Shown here in pieces: positions 43,668-52,660 of a stretch of DNA of 64,000 nt (its first letter is position 1; every line of letters begins with the position of its first letter). The stretch lies in NCBI GenBank assembly GCA_002077045.2, contig KZ111152.1, forward strand, positions 526,253 to 590,252, written 5' to 3'. Position numbers and translations under genes: made by a program. The stretch comes from Rachicladosporium sp. CCFEE 5018 (Eukaryota; Ascomycota; Dothideomycetes; Cladosporiales; Cladosporiaceae). The notes beneath the pieces were generated by a model. It searched no databases, was not told where the DNA came from, and worked only from the letters and a program-made list of their open reading frames with translations.

Positions 43668-44155
43668 AGCACCAGGAACGATATCAGGACCTTGTTCATA
43701 ACGCCCATCCAGTACGGTGTTCCAGCTGTGGGAAATCGCTGTCGATTCGTCATTAGAGGGAGGAATGAGACTTCGATCGATATCCACCAAAAGCAGATGG
43801 TGGCTGGAAGCTCCAACTGCTTGCCCATATCTCGCCACTTCTTGTTGTTGTTCGTGAACAAGCCAGAGACCAATCCTATCGGCCAGGGAAGACATTTTGC
43901 TATGATGCGACTTAGCCAGAGTGTAAGCCATACGATCTCCCACCAGACCATGAACCAGCCGAGATACACTCCACCCACAGTAACGTCTGGGAACGCCAAG
44001 AATCCGACCAGACAAGGCGCAAGCAGAATGAGCGTGAGCGGTGTAATGTAAGTGAAGTATCGCACAAGCCAGTTCGACCCATGCACTTTCTTCACAAATC
44101 TGCTGAACTTGGAGGCCGGGTCTTCAGGCGGCTTGTATATGGTTGTCTTCTCGTG
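43668..44155. repeat. 488-base duplicate of 24392-24879 (contig-end overlap)
   Basis: This is the start of contig C and matches the end of contig A base for base by eye. It encodes the first membrane segments of the MscS channel. Confidence 0.9.
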
Positions 44156-44683
44156 TACGGGGTTGGTGGCGATATCGAACTCGTCCACGTGGTCTTCCCG
44201 CTTCCTAGACTTGATCCGGTAAATGCCCTCTTCGTCCTCAGTAGTCCGACTTTTGTTCCTCGTTACCTCAGCATCTGCAGCTTCGGAAACCTGTCGCTCA
44301 ATCTTGTGCAACATCAAGTCGTCTGCCATGCGATTCGATTGCTCGCGCGATTGCGAAGGAGAGTACATGCTCTGCAGTGGATCTCCCTCCTCGTCCTGCG
44401 TGTCTACCGTAAGATGACTGCCGGCGCGCGGACGTTGCTGCTGTCGAGGCTTGAGAGGTTCGTGGGTATGCTCGTGCTCTCCTATCACAGTCCCTTCCCC
44501 ATCGGAGGACTTCTCCTGGCTCGGTCGCCGATCATCCCCTTGGTTGATATTGTAGGATGGCAGAGTACCAGCTCGTTGCCGTCGCGCATCCGTGCCACTG
44601 TGCGAAGGCGTGATGCCCAATGTAGCATCGTTGCCCTCGGTGGGATAGCTCGGTTCCGGGCGCTCGCCCACGGGTGTACTCAT
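43668..44683 (-). CDS. MscS-family mechanosensitive channel, 5' part (contig C)
   Basis: The N-terminal 338 residues of the channel whose remainder is at 22336-24879. The start at 44683 (MSTPVGERPEPS) has an upstream in-frame ATG at 44719 that would add 12 residues. Residues 1-170 are polar and disordered, with a His/Glu-rich patch (GEHEHTHEP). From about residue 200 come hydrophobic segments (FTYITPLTLILLAPCLVGFL, GWFMVWWEIVWLTLWLS and the Trp-rich helix near ICFWWISIEVSFLPL). The 43668 end is inside the loop before the next span. Confidence 0.92.
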
Positions 44684-45517
44684 TGTGACTTCTCTAGCTC
44701 TCGCAGCCCTCTGAAACACCGGGAGAGTGCCGTGCGCACTGCGTGAACGTTGTGAATGCTCTGAATAACAGACCGCAGCCCAAAGACGTCCAGCGCTGGG
44801 GTGTCTTCGATAGCTGCACTGGATGGCGTTTGCTTAGCCAAGCTCGAGTGTATGGGTGGCAAGTGATGAAGAAGGGCGGGAGAAGGAGTAAACCCACCCT
44901 CTACCGATGCAATGCAATAGATGGGGGTGGGTGGAGCAATGCAAGCGAGGTGTAGCAGTTCAGGAACGCGTCCAATGGCGATGTAGCTCGCAGATTTTGT
45001 TTCCCAACACCCTGCTGCGTCACCACATGTCAAAGTGCACTATTTGAAGCTACGTCGATGCAGGTACCCCTTTGTCCAGCTCCTGACTGTTGCATGAGCT
45101 ATCACGGTGGGTGCTCATTGCAAAGACATTCTGTGGAGACAGCTCGCTCTGTATGGCCACGAAGACTCCTGCCATCAACATCCGACACACTCTTATCGCC
45201 TTCACGTGCGAATATTATGTCGATGAACGATGATGAAACATTAGCGTTCAGCCCTCTCGGCGACTTATCAGTCATCGCGGGCGCTACTGCAGTGCATATA
45301 AGCGCCACCCGCAAAAGCCCCCGACAAGGGCAAGCCGGTAGGCTAGCTGCGTTCGATGGTCCGATGATGGGGCTTCAACGATGATGGCGGTTGCGGAATG
45401 CGGACGTGTAGAAGAGGTCGTAGGTTGCTCTACTATGTACACCATGGAAGCGTTGCGACTACCCTAGGTCCGAGCATTGAAGCATCCCCGAATCCCTCAC
45501 GCAATGGTATCTTCCCT
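44684..45517. other. Intergenic, MscS promoter to GH125 3' flank
   Basis: This 834-base stretch has no supported gene. The plus-strand ORF at 45058-45384 shows no recognisable features. Confidence 0.5.
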
Positions 45518-47200
45518 TCACTGGAAGCTCGCCTTCAAGATCTCCGGCTTGCGGTTGCTCAGATCAATGATGCACTGTCCAAACAGCCCGTTCGCCCAGG
45601 AGAACCTAATGATCCAGTCAGCTTCCGCCTGTCAACACTCACATGAGGAGATGTACTCACCACTGCCGCGTCCAATCACTTCCATTGAACGAATTAACAC
45701 TCTCATGTATCAATCCCAACCCATCCGTACTGCTGAGAATCATCCCCAGCTGCCCCAGGATCTCCTCATCATCCTCGCTCGTGAATATTCTGACGATACT
45801 CGCCATCGGCCAAGCGTAGCCAGGGCCATTGTGCGGACCACCCACGGCGCTGAGCACAGGGCCGCGCATGAAGTAAGAATTCTGAGCGGAGAGGATCAGG
45901 GAGCGTGTGTTCTGATAAACGGAGTCATTGCGGTCGAGGTAGCCGAGGAAAGGGGCGGAGAGGAGGGAGGGGATATTGGCGTCGTCCATGATGTTCTGTG
46001 AGCCGTAGCCGTCGATCTCGTAGGCGTAGACTTGGCCGTGACCGGGCACGTTGACAATGCCGTGCTTTGTGATCGCTTGACGGAGTTCGCAAGACATATC
46101 TCGCATTCTCTTGCAAAGTGCGTCGTGCGAGCCAAGGGCGTCTATGATGTCTGCGGCTGTGGCGAGGTAGCGCGCGAACATCATGTTGGCGGGGATGAAG
46201 AGCTGGTAAATTGTTGCATCGTCTGAGGGGCGGAAAGCGGAGCGAATCAAGCCTGTGCCGTTCTGTACTGGGTTGCCAATGCCGTCGTTTGCGAGGGTCT
46301 CGGTAGCACGAGTGGTTTCGCGGGTGAAGGTGTACGGCGAGACCAGGACGCTGCCATTTGCTGCATAGGTTGGAGTTCGCATAGCGTCCGCGACATCGAG
46401 AACGGCCTCGAGGGCGGAGATCCAGCTGTACTTGCCGAAGAAGGACGTGTCGTTCGTGGACTGCCAGTAATTCGTGCTGATCTCAAGAAATGCAGCTAGC
46501 GAGTCTAGTTCGTACTTGCATTCGAACACAGACTGGTTGTTGTAGGGTGGAACTACCGTATCGTCACTGGCAGAGGTATTATTGGCGGGTGGAATCCCTG
46601 ACTCGACTGGCGGCTGGAACGAGTTGCAGTAGGGCGAAGTGAGCAGGTAGCGGGCCTGCAGATTGATCACGCCGCGGTAGAGCGAGGCCAACGAATTATT
46701 CTTGGCTGACGGTACGAGGTTAGGCAGATAGGACTGCATTTGATTTGCAGAATCACGTAACCACATAGCGTCGATGTCTTGGCGTTGTCGGTCAGCTATG
46801 GTCGACTGGGAGGTGTGGAGGGATGGGAGGATGGGGGGAGGGAGGGGGGGGGCCGGCCTGGCTTACCACCAGTAATCAGGAACGTCAGCTCCTCATTAGT
46901 CCCGTTCGCATAGCCTTTCCACTTGACAGCAGTATCCAGCGTGTTCGGATAGGCATTCCCAAACAGCTGCCTCAAGTCCGGGTCCGCGATTTTGCCCTTG
47001 ATGATCTCTGTCTCGGCGTCAACATCGCCGATCTGAATGGTACGGCATTCGGGACGAGGTCGCTGGTAGGAGAGGTTGTAGCGGCCCCCAGAGTATGGGC
47101 CGTGAGGCTCAAGGGCGTAGTCGAGGTAGTCCGGGCATGACTGGGCTGAAGTAAGGGCTAGAGTGGTGAGGAAAGCGATGTAGCGGGCGAGAGGTGGCAT
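45518..47200 (-). CDS. Secreted GH125 exo-alpha-1,6-mannosidase (mug157-like)
   Basis: Three exons: 47200-46867, 46777-45661 and 45605-45518, encoding 512 residues. Intron 1 (89 bp) has donor GTAAGC, a CTGAC branch and an unusual AAG acceptor; it joins LTFLITG to [17 protein letters not shown], the start of the conserved GH125 active-site region. Intron 2 (55 bp, GTGAGT/TAG) joins DWTRQW to [15 protein letters not shown], the conserved end. A signal peptide ([21 protein letters not shown]) indicates secretion or a Golgi/vacuole location. Other family motifs are [23 protein letters not shown] and [23 protein letters not shown]125 enzymes remove terminal alpha-1,6-mannose. S. pombe mug157 belongs to this family. 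Several N-x-S/T sites are present. Intron 1 carries a pure G tract on the plus strand near 46836-46852. Confidence 0.93.
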
Positions 47201-47600
47201 GATGGCTGATGGGAGATGCTCTGTATGGTCTACACTGTAGCAATGTTGACTCGATGCTGTGTGAAGAATGTTCTGAATTGAAGGAAGAAGACAACGAAAG
47301 TTCTACTATACCTTACGGGATTGGGTACACAGTAGCATCTCGTACTTGCTTGCCGGTCGGCCCCTCATCTTGGTTCCTGTCGTGTTGTCAAAGTGGAGGT
47401 GGTTGCAGTCGCTGCGGGTCATGAGTCTGTCAGGTACGACTTCCCCACACATGCGGGCTGACGCAGTGTGGTCAAAAAGCTTTGTGGAGGAGATGGTGGG
47501 CCCTGCCAATTATGCATTCAATCGTTAGCTGGGTGTTACAGTGCTATGTTGCACTGCGATATGGTAGTCGTTGTCTACCAATGACGACGGCCCCTCGTCC
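47201..47600. other. Intergenic, GH125 promoter to 209-residue gene 3' flank
   Basis: 400 bases with no gene seen. Confidence 0.5.
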
Positions 47601-48230
47601 TTAGACCTCCATACGCGCCATGCCATTGATGATGCCAGCTTCTGCACCAGGTTTTCCACCATGGTGTTGCTCATATAGAGCCTTGACATCACCAATCTCG
47701 AACTCTCTTCCCGTCAACAGAGCTATTTCTTTGGCTACTTCAGCCCAGCAACGGTCGATCTCACTTTCGAGCCTTTGTTTGACGGCTCGGAATTGTGCGA
47801 GGTTCAATAAAGCACGTAGGTCTTCAAACGATCCTTCGTGTACGTCCCAAAATTCTTCGTCCTTGATACCCTCGTTGGCAAACAATTCGCATTTCCAGGT
47901 AGGTGCAGAGGCTTTGAGCACTTCAGAGACAAAGAACTCGCGAATACTACGCGGCGACACATCCAGGAAGCGCGTGTATTGTCGAACAAAGGCTGTAACA
48001 TTGTCCCAGATGTTGGCGCTCGATCGTATGAAGGAGTTACGCAGGACTTCGATCTCACCTTGCGTCAAGCTGACTACTACCTCGCTAGTATCGACTACGC
48101 CGTGACTATGACGCGTAGTAGCGATCGCTCGAAGCGAGAATAGCACTCCCGTCCTTTGTGTAGGAACAACGGGCCGGAGTGCTATCTCCATCGTAAAGCC
48201 TTGCGGTAGTGCTACTATAGTCAGCGCCAT
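47601..48230 (-). CDS. Unrecognised protein, 209 residues
   Basis: I do not recognise a family. The ORF starts MALTIVALPQGF and ends INGMARMEV. It has no signal peptide or membrane span. Predicted character is mixed alpha/beta, with charged helices around EGSFEDLRALLNLAQFRAVK and ESEIDRCWAEVAKEIALL, then a Gly-rich end after YEQHHGGKPGAEAG. An alternative 5' end is possible: a 22-base exon at 48295-48274 (MSGDGQQ) spliced by GTAAGC to an ATAG acceptor at 48215, giving 211 residues. The putative branch site is too close to that acceptor to be convincing. Confidence 0.5.
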   Translation of the reverse strand: MALTIVALPQGFTMEIALRPVVPTQRTGVLFSLRAIATTRHSHGVVDTSEVVVSLTQGEIEVLRNSFIRSSANIWDNVTAFVRQYTRFLDVSPRSIREFFVSEVLKASAPTWKCELFANEGIKDEEFWDVHEGSFEDLRALLNLAQFRAVKQRLESEIDRCWAEVAKEIALLTGREFEIGDVKALYEQHHGGKPGAEAGIINGMARMEV

Positions 48231-48808
48231 TACACTGTCGGAAGCTACATAGCTGTAGGTGAGATTTGCTTACGTTGTTGACCATCTCCCGACATCGCGG
48301 CCGTCCACTGCAAGTCACACCTGTCTTGCTCTCTCAATAATAAGGTATATATTGCTTGAGGGAATATCGATCGCACCGTATACGAAAGCACGGTAACATA
48401 GGCTCGGGGCGAGCGATAGCATATAGGAGATGATGACGATACACTTACCAAATGGTACCACACCTCGCTTCTTATGCAGTCTTACCCAACCCGGTCACAG
48501 CTGGTCGTGCCTTCCAACATAGACCAGAGAGAGCTTCGTTCTTTCCACACAGAGCGTTCAGCTTCCAGCAGGACCCAAGTGGCACTCCAGATCTATCTCA
48601 CTGACAGCCGCCAGCCTCTTCTCGCAGTATCGGCGCACAGTATAGCGCCACAGGAGTCGTGCAAAATCCAGAGAACTACCAACAGCATGGCACATGTGAT
48701 CGGTTCGAAAGCTTCTTGCTTCACCGTATGTACACGCAGCCCTTGGGCTCAATTCGTAAGTCGCCATAACGCCCACACTTCCCCAGATCTACCCGTAGAC
48801 CATCGTTC
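48231..48808. other. Intergenic, unrecognised gene 5' flank to small membrane protein 3' flank
   Basis: 578 bases; apart from the possible 22-base upstream exon noted for the neighbouring gene, nothing is supported. Confidence 0.45.
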
Positions 48809-49227
48809 TCATGACCCCCCCGCCTCTCGCTGTGCCCTTTCATGCTCCCGAATTTGCCTTGACCAGTACCGTGATGGGAAGAACCTGTCCGGCTGTGCAA
48901 ACCGTTAGTACTGCTTCCCACACTCCAGCTGAATCTCTCGTTTTTCTGTCCACACTCTGAGTACGCACCTCTGGCATCTTATACCTATGCTCCCGATCCG
49001 CGCTCACACTCCACGCCATAGCCACAACCCCAGACACCACTCCGAGCATTATAGCCGTGTTCGCTTTCCAGTTCGCGGGCTGTGCGTACCAGCCTCCAGC
49101 AGGTGACCAGACGTGTTTGGGGTAGCTGGTGGGGACATCAGTTGAGACTCTGCTGGATACCGCAATTGGAAGGGCGGGCGTACGGGATCTTGCCTCCAGC
49201 ACTGCGGAGAATGAGAGAGGGCCGCAT
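48809..49227 (-). CDS. Small single-span protein, 94 residues, three exons (probable mitochondrial inner membrane)
   Basis: Exons are 49227-49184, 49125-48969 and 48892-48809 (285 bases). Introns are 58 bp (GTACGC/CAG, CTGAT branch) and 76 bp (GTGCGT/CAG, CTAAC branch). The product begins MRPSLILRSAGGKIPYPKHV, continues WSPAGGWYAQPANWKANT into one hydrophobic span (TAIMLGVVSGVVAMAWSV), and ends MPEPDRFFPSRYW with a charged helix to GGS. The layout (short basic N-terminus, Trp/Pro-rich motif, one span, FPSRYW) resembles small conserved fungal mitochondrial proteins, possibly a complex I accessory subunit. That role is from memory of similar proteins and is not proven. Both introns restore one frame of exact length, which supports the model. 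It is divergent from mL44. Confidence 0.78.
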
Positions 49228-49466
49228 GGTGGCGGTGTGCTTGCCTGAGTTCTGCGCGACGAGCAATGGACCAGATTGCAATGTCGCAGTGAGCTGTGGC
49301 GGAGGTCTCGCAGACGGCGGCTGATCCCGCGTCTCTTCCGCGGTGAGCGGCTCTCAGTCCTCGAATTTCTGGGTAGGGGAGCACGAGGGCAATGTCACTA
49401 CATCATACATCTGGCGCACTTGGGACTACCGCATTGAGATCTGCATCTGGTTGAGCCACGGGTTGA

Positions 49467-50893
49467 ATGGAAAGATTGATGAAGAGAGTGAGGGTGGATC
49501 GATGGGCTACACAAATACAACCGCCCCGAAATCCGCGGATATCATCACAGAGTCGATGTCCATTTTCCAGCGAATGTAGAAGTGAGACGAGAAGAGTACA
49601 GCATGATGGCGGTCGACCTATAGCACAATGGCAAAGGAGTCGAAGAAGATCACTGGAAGGCCGACGGCATGCATCGACTGCAACAGCATCGGACACGCTT
49701 GAGACTGATGATGTGCCATTGGAACTCAGCGAGACGCCCATAAGACCACCACGATCTCATGACTTCGTGCCTGGACTCAACGCACCTTCTGCTCTTCGAG
49801 CGACGCAATCAGCTAAACTCTCGGCCTTGCACGCTCGATTAGCGTTACCGTCAAAACTCCCCATACAGACACTGGCACGATGTCTGATCGATAGATCGGT
49901 CGACCCGCGGCCAGACTACAATAACTCTGCATTAGCGATCCTGGGCTCTGACATACTGGGCTACTACACAACTGAGCACTTGCTATGCCACTACCCACGC
50001 CTTCCCATGCCGGTGCTCTTCGCAGCGCAGTACGCATACGTCGGGCCAGCAACACTGGCAGTAATGCGGCAAGAATGGGGTGTAGAGGTCGTAGCAGCGC
50101 CAGGGCAGGAGGTAGATCCCGGACTGCTACAGCTGAAGCGTGTAACACCCGGCAATGCACTCAGCGAAGACGGCATGACAAGGGTGAAAGACATACCCAC
50201 CCTACGGCGCCTCGGCAGTGGACGAAGGAATGAAGCCTGGAACTACCGTCGAGGCGTCTCGAGCCGGATAGTCTATGATGACCAGTTCGGCGATCTTCAG
50301 ACCGACCAAACCCAGGACCCTGATGCTCCGCCATTCGCCGGCGCGCCCCTCACCTCGAATCCCTCAGACGCCGTCTCAGGATCCATTCCCACGCCACCTC
50401 AGCCTCTCAACCAACAGAGGCCTCCACAGTCGAATTCGCAAGCGCGACATTCATCCGCGCACTCACAGGCGCGCTACACCTCCATGCTGGGCCCGCAGCA
50501 ACGAAAGCTTTCCACAACGCACACGTGTTGTCGCGACACCTAGCATTATACACGCTCTTCGCATTCACACATCCCACGCGCGACCTTTCCCGCCTATGCT
50601 CAAGAGAGAACTTTGAGCCTCCAGTCGCGCGCCTGATCAGCGAAACTGGACGACTGTCAAGAAGTCCAGTCTTCGTAGTGGGAGTCTTCAGTGGCGAGGA
50701 CAAGCTAGGTGAAGGCGCTGGGGGAAGTTTGAACGAAGCTAGAGTGCGAGCAGCGGCTGCAGCGCTGAGGAGTTGGTATCTGTACAGTCCTTCACCTGAG
50801 GGGGTAGTACTCCCCAGCGAGGTCGAGGGCGAAGCTGGGAAGACGAAACGATGGAAGCCACAAATGGTAGACGTGGGCGAGATCATCACTTAG
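49467..50893 (+). CDS. MRPL3: Mitochondrial large-subunit ribosomal protein mL44, frame broken in the linker
   Basis: This is an RNase III-fold plus double-stranded-RNA-binding protein of the mitochondrial ribosome (yeast Mrpl3, mL44). The Arg-rich N-terminus ending RRHASTATAS is a mitochondrial presequence. The catalytically dead RNase III domain includes PIQTLARCLIDRSVDPRPDY and the GSDILGYYTTEHLLCHYPRL helix. The second half (FIRALTGALHLHAG onward, FVVGVFSGEDKLGEGAG, RAAAAALRSWYLYSP) is the dsRBD-like part, but lies in the +2 frame. The switch falls between 50324 and about 50410, in a Pro/Ser/Gln-rich linker. No canonical donor exists there: a weak 47-bp GT-AG intron (donor GTCTCA) would fix the frame, otherwise it is an indel. 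The exact start is uncertain. Confidence 0.8.
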
Positions 50894-51056
50894 CGCTGCT
50901 GTAAAGGAAATGTAAGATCTGTGTAAGCGACGGCATAACGAGCAGTGTAGCTCTGTACATATAAGCTGTGTCTGAATACTCCCCAGCCGCACCATCTTCG
51001 CACTACCAGCTAGAATCTCCAAACCTCTCCCAAACGTTCAAACCCACCAATTCTCA

Positions 51057-51785
51057 TCAACGAGAGTCCCTGCGCGGACGCACAGAAAAAGAAGTCTCCG
51101 GCGCTTCTGGCCAAGGCGCTTGCAACACAGGCCTATTCCCACCCGGCCCGCGCGGCTGATTCTCAAGCAGCGCCGCGTGCTCGGCTCTCTCAGCTCCTCC
51201 CTGAGCGTCGTAGGCTGCGCGCGCGGCGGCGGCATCGGCCTGGTCGCGGTGCTCCTCGACTCTGCGGCCGGATTCGTTGATGTAGGAAATGGGACGGGTG
51301 TCGAAGATGTAGAGACTGCCGTCTGGGGCTGTGCCGTATTGTCTGCCGTCTGGGAGAGCGCCGGAGCGTGGTGGTGGGGGTGCTGGGGATTGGGGAATCG
51401 GGGCGATGGAGGCGCCGAAGCGGGCGTAGTGTTGCTGGATCCAGTCGTAGGGAGGCAGGGTGTATGGCGGGAGACTGTATGGCGGGAGGTTGTATGGCGA
51501 AAATTGTGGTGGCATGTAGCTGCCAAAGCCTTGGTATTGGTTCACTCCCCAGCTATAAGGGGGTATATTGTATGTCGGAGGTAGTGGCACGTGGCCTCCA
51601 TGTTGTCCACCTTCCCCATCACTGGGGACATTGTTAGAGGTCGGATTTGGTGAAGGTGTGTGAGTTCCCCTTTTGCCATGTTGTCCGCCTCGCCCGCCGC
51701 GGCCACCTCTACCACCTCTTCTTGCGCCGCCTCCCCTTCCTTGTTGTGAAGGTGCCGATGGTGTCGATGGTGTCGATGGACCTCC
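51057..51785 (-). other. In-frame open extension beyond the LSM4 stop, 242 codons
   Basis: Directly after the LSM4 TAG (51786-51788) the same frame stays open for 242 codons. It encodes a Pro/Ser/Thr linker, a second RGG cluster, a Pro/Tyr-rich stretch with repeated LPPY units and a charged C-terminal region (SGRRVEEHRDQADAAAARAAY). No in-frame ATG occurs in the first 90 codons, so an independent gene using this frame would have to start at 51515 or be spliced from elsewhere. Composition is clearly protein-like rather than UTR-like. Confidence 0.5.
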
Positions 51786-52267
51786 CTAATTGCCCCTCCC
51801 GCCTCCCCGCCCACCTCGGCCCCCTCGTCCACCTCGATCTCCCCTCCCAGCCCCGCCACCCCTTCCTCCCCGATCCCCTCTTCCAGCCGGCCCCCCTCTC
51901 ATCCCACCTCCCCTACCTCCATGTCCGCCCCTCTGACTCTGCGCCGCCTGCTGCGCCTGGTTTTGCTGCTCCTTCACAATGTCAACAATCTCATCCGGAA
52001 CTCTGAGATACTTGATGTTGTTGCCTCTGACGTAGCACTCGGGGAGCCGCCAAAAGCGCTCGCCCTCGGCGGAAGTTTGCACGACTTCTTTGAGGGTGAG
52101 GTTCATGTAGGTGTCGCATTTGAGGAGGTGACCGTTGAGCGTTTCGCCGTTTTTCAGCTCGACGAGCATAGGGTGGCCTTGAGAGGCTGTGAGAAGGGAG
52201 AGGGGGAGCTAAAGATATATTGTTGGTATGGTGAGGGTTAGGGGTGGATTGGGGGTGAACGTACCAT
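51786..52267 (-). CDS. LSM4: U6 snRNA-associated Sm-like protein LSM4
   Basis: Exon 1 is only the start codon (52267-52265). A 56-bp intron (donor GTACGT, acceptor TTTAG) follows, then exon 2 at 52208-51786. Splicing yields [19 protein letters not shown], the conserved LSM4 N-terminus, and 141 residues in all. The Sm fold is complete ([20 protein letters not shown] and [20 protein letters not shown]). The C-terminal 45 residues are Gln-rich and then RGG repeats, the known Arg-methylation and P-body region of Lsm4. It acts in the Lsm1-7 (mRNA decapping) and Lsm2-8 (U6 snRNP) rings. The frame remains open for another 242 codons after the TAG. Confidence 0.93.
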
Positions 52268-52660
52268 GGCTGAAGGGTATCGAAGGATACGAAAGTATCA
52301 ATGGTGATGTGAGACCAGCTGCAACGATGGACGTGAACTCAGTTGTGCGCTGTCGTTGATGACTTCAGAGCTGGTCGTAGAGCTGATCAATGGGGATACG
52401 ATAGTGGATGTCTTGAAAGTCGGAATGTTCATGCACAAGTCATATCGAAGCTCGAGTCTTGCTCAAGTGAGGAAGGTTTAGCGAAGGAACGTCGGAGTTG
52501 GACGGCGTTCGACACAGCCTCAGTGAGCGTATGTCGCTGCCTAACATCGTGACGCACTCGTTCCTGACTACCTGTCATCATCACGCGACACGAGATTGTC
52601 AGGAACGACGAGGAGGATATCATTGTTGACATGTGAAGCGGCAGCGTGGAGGGTGCAACG

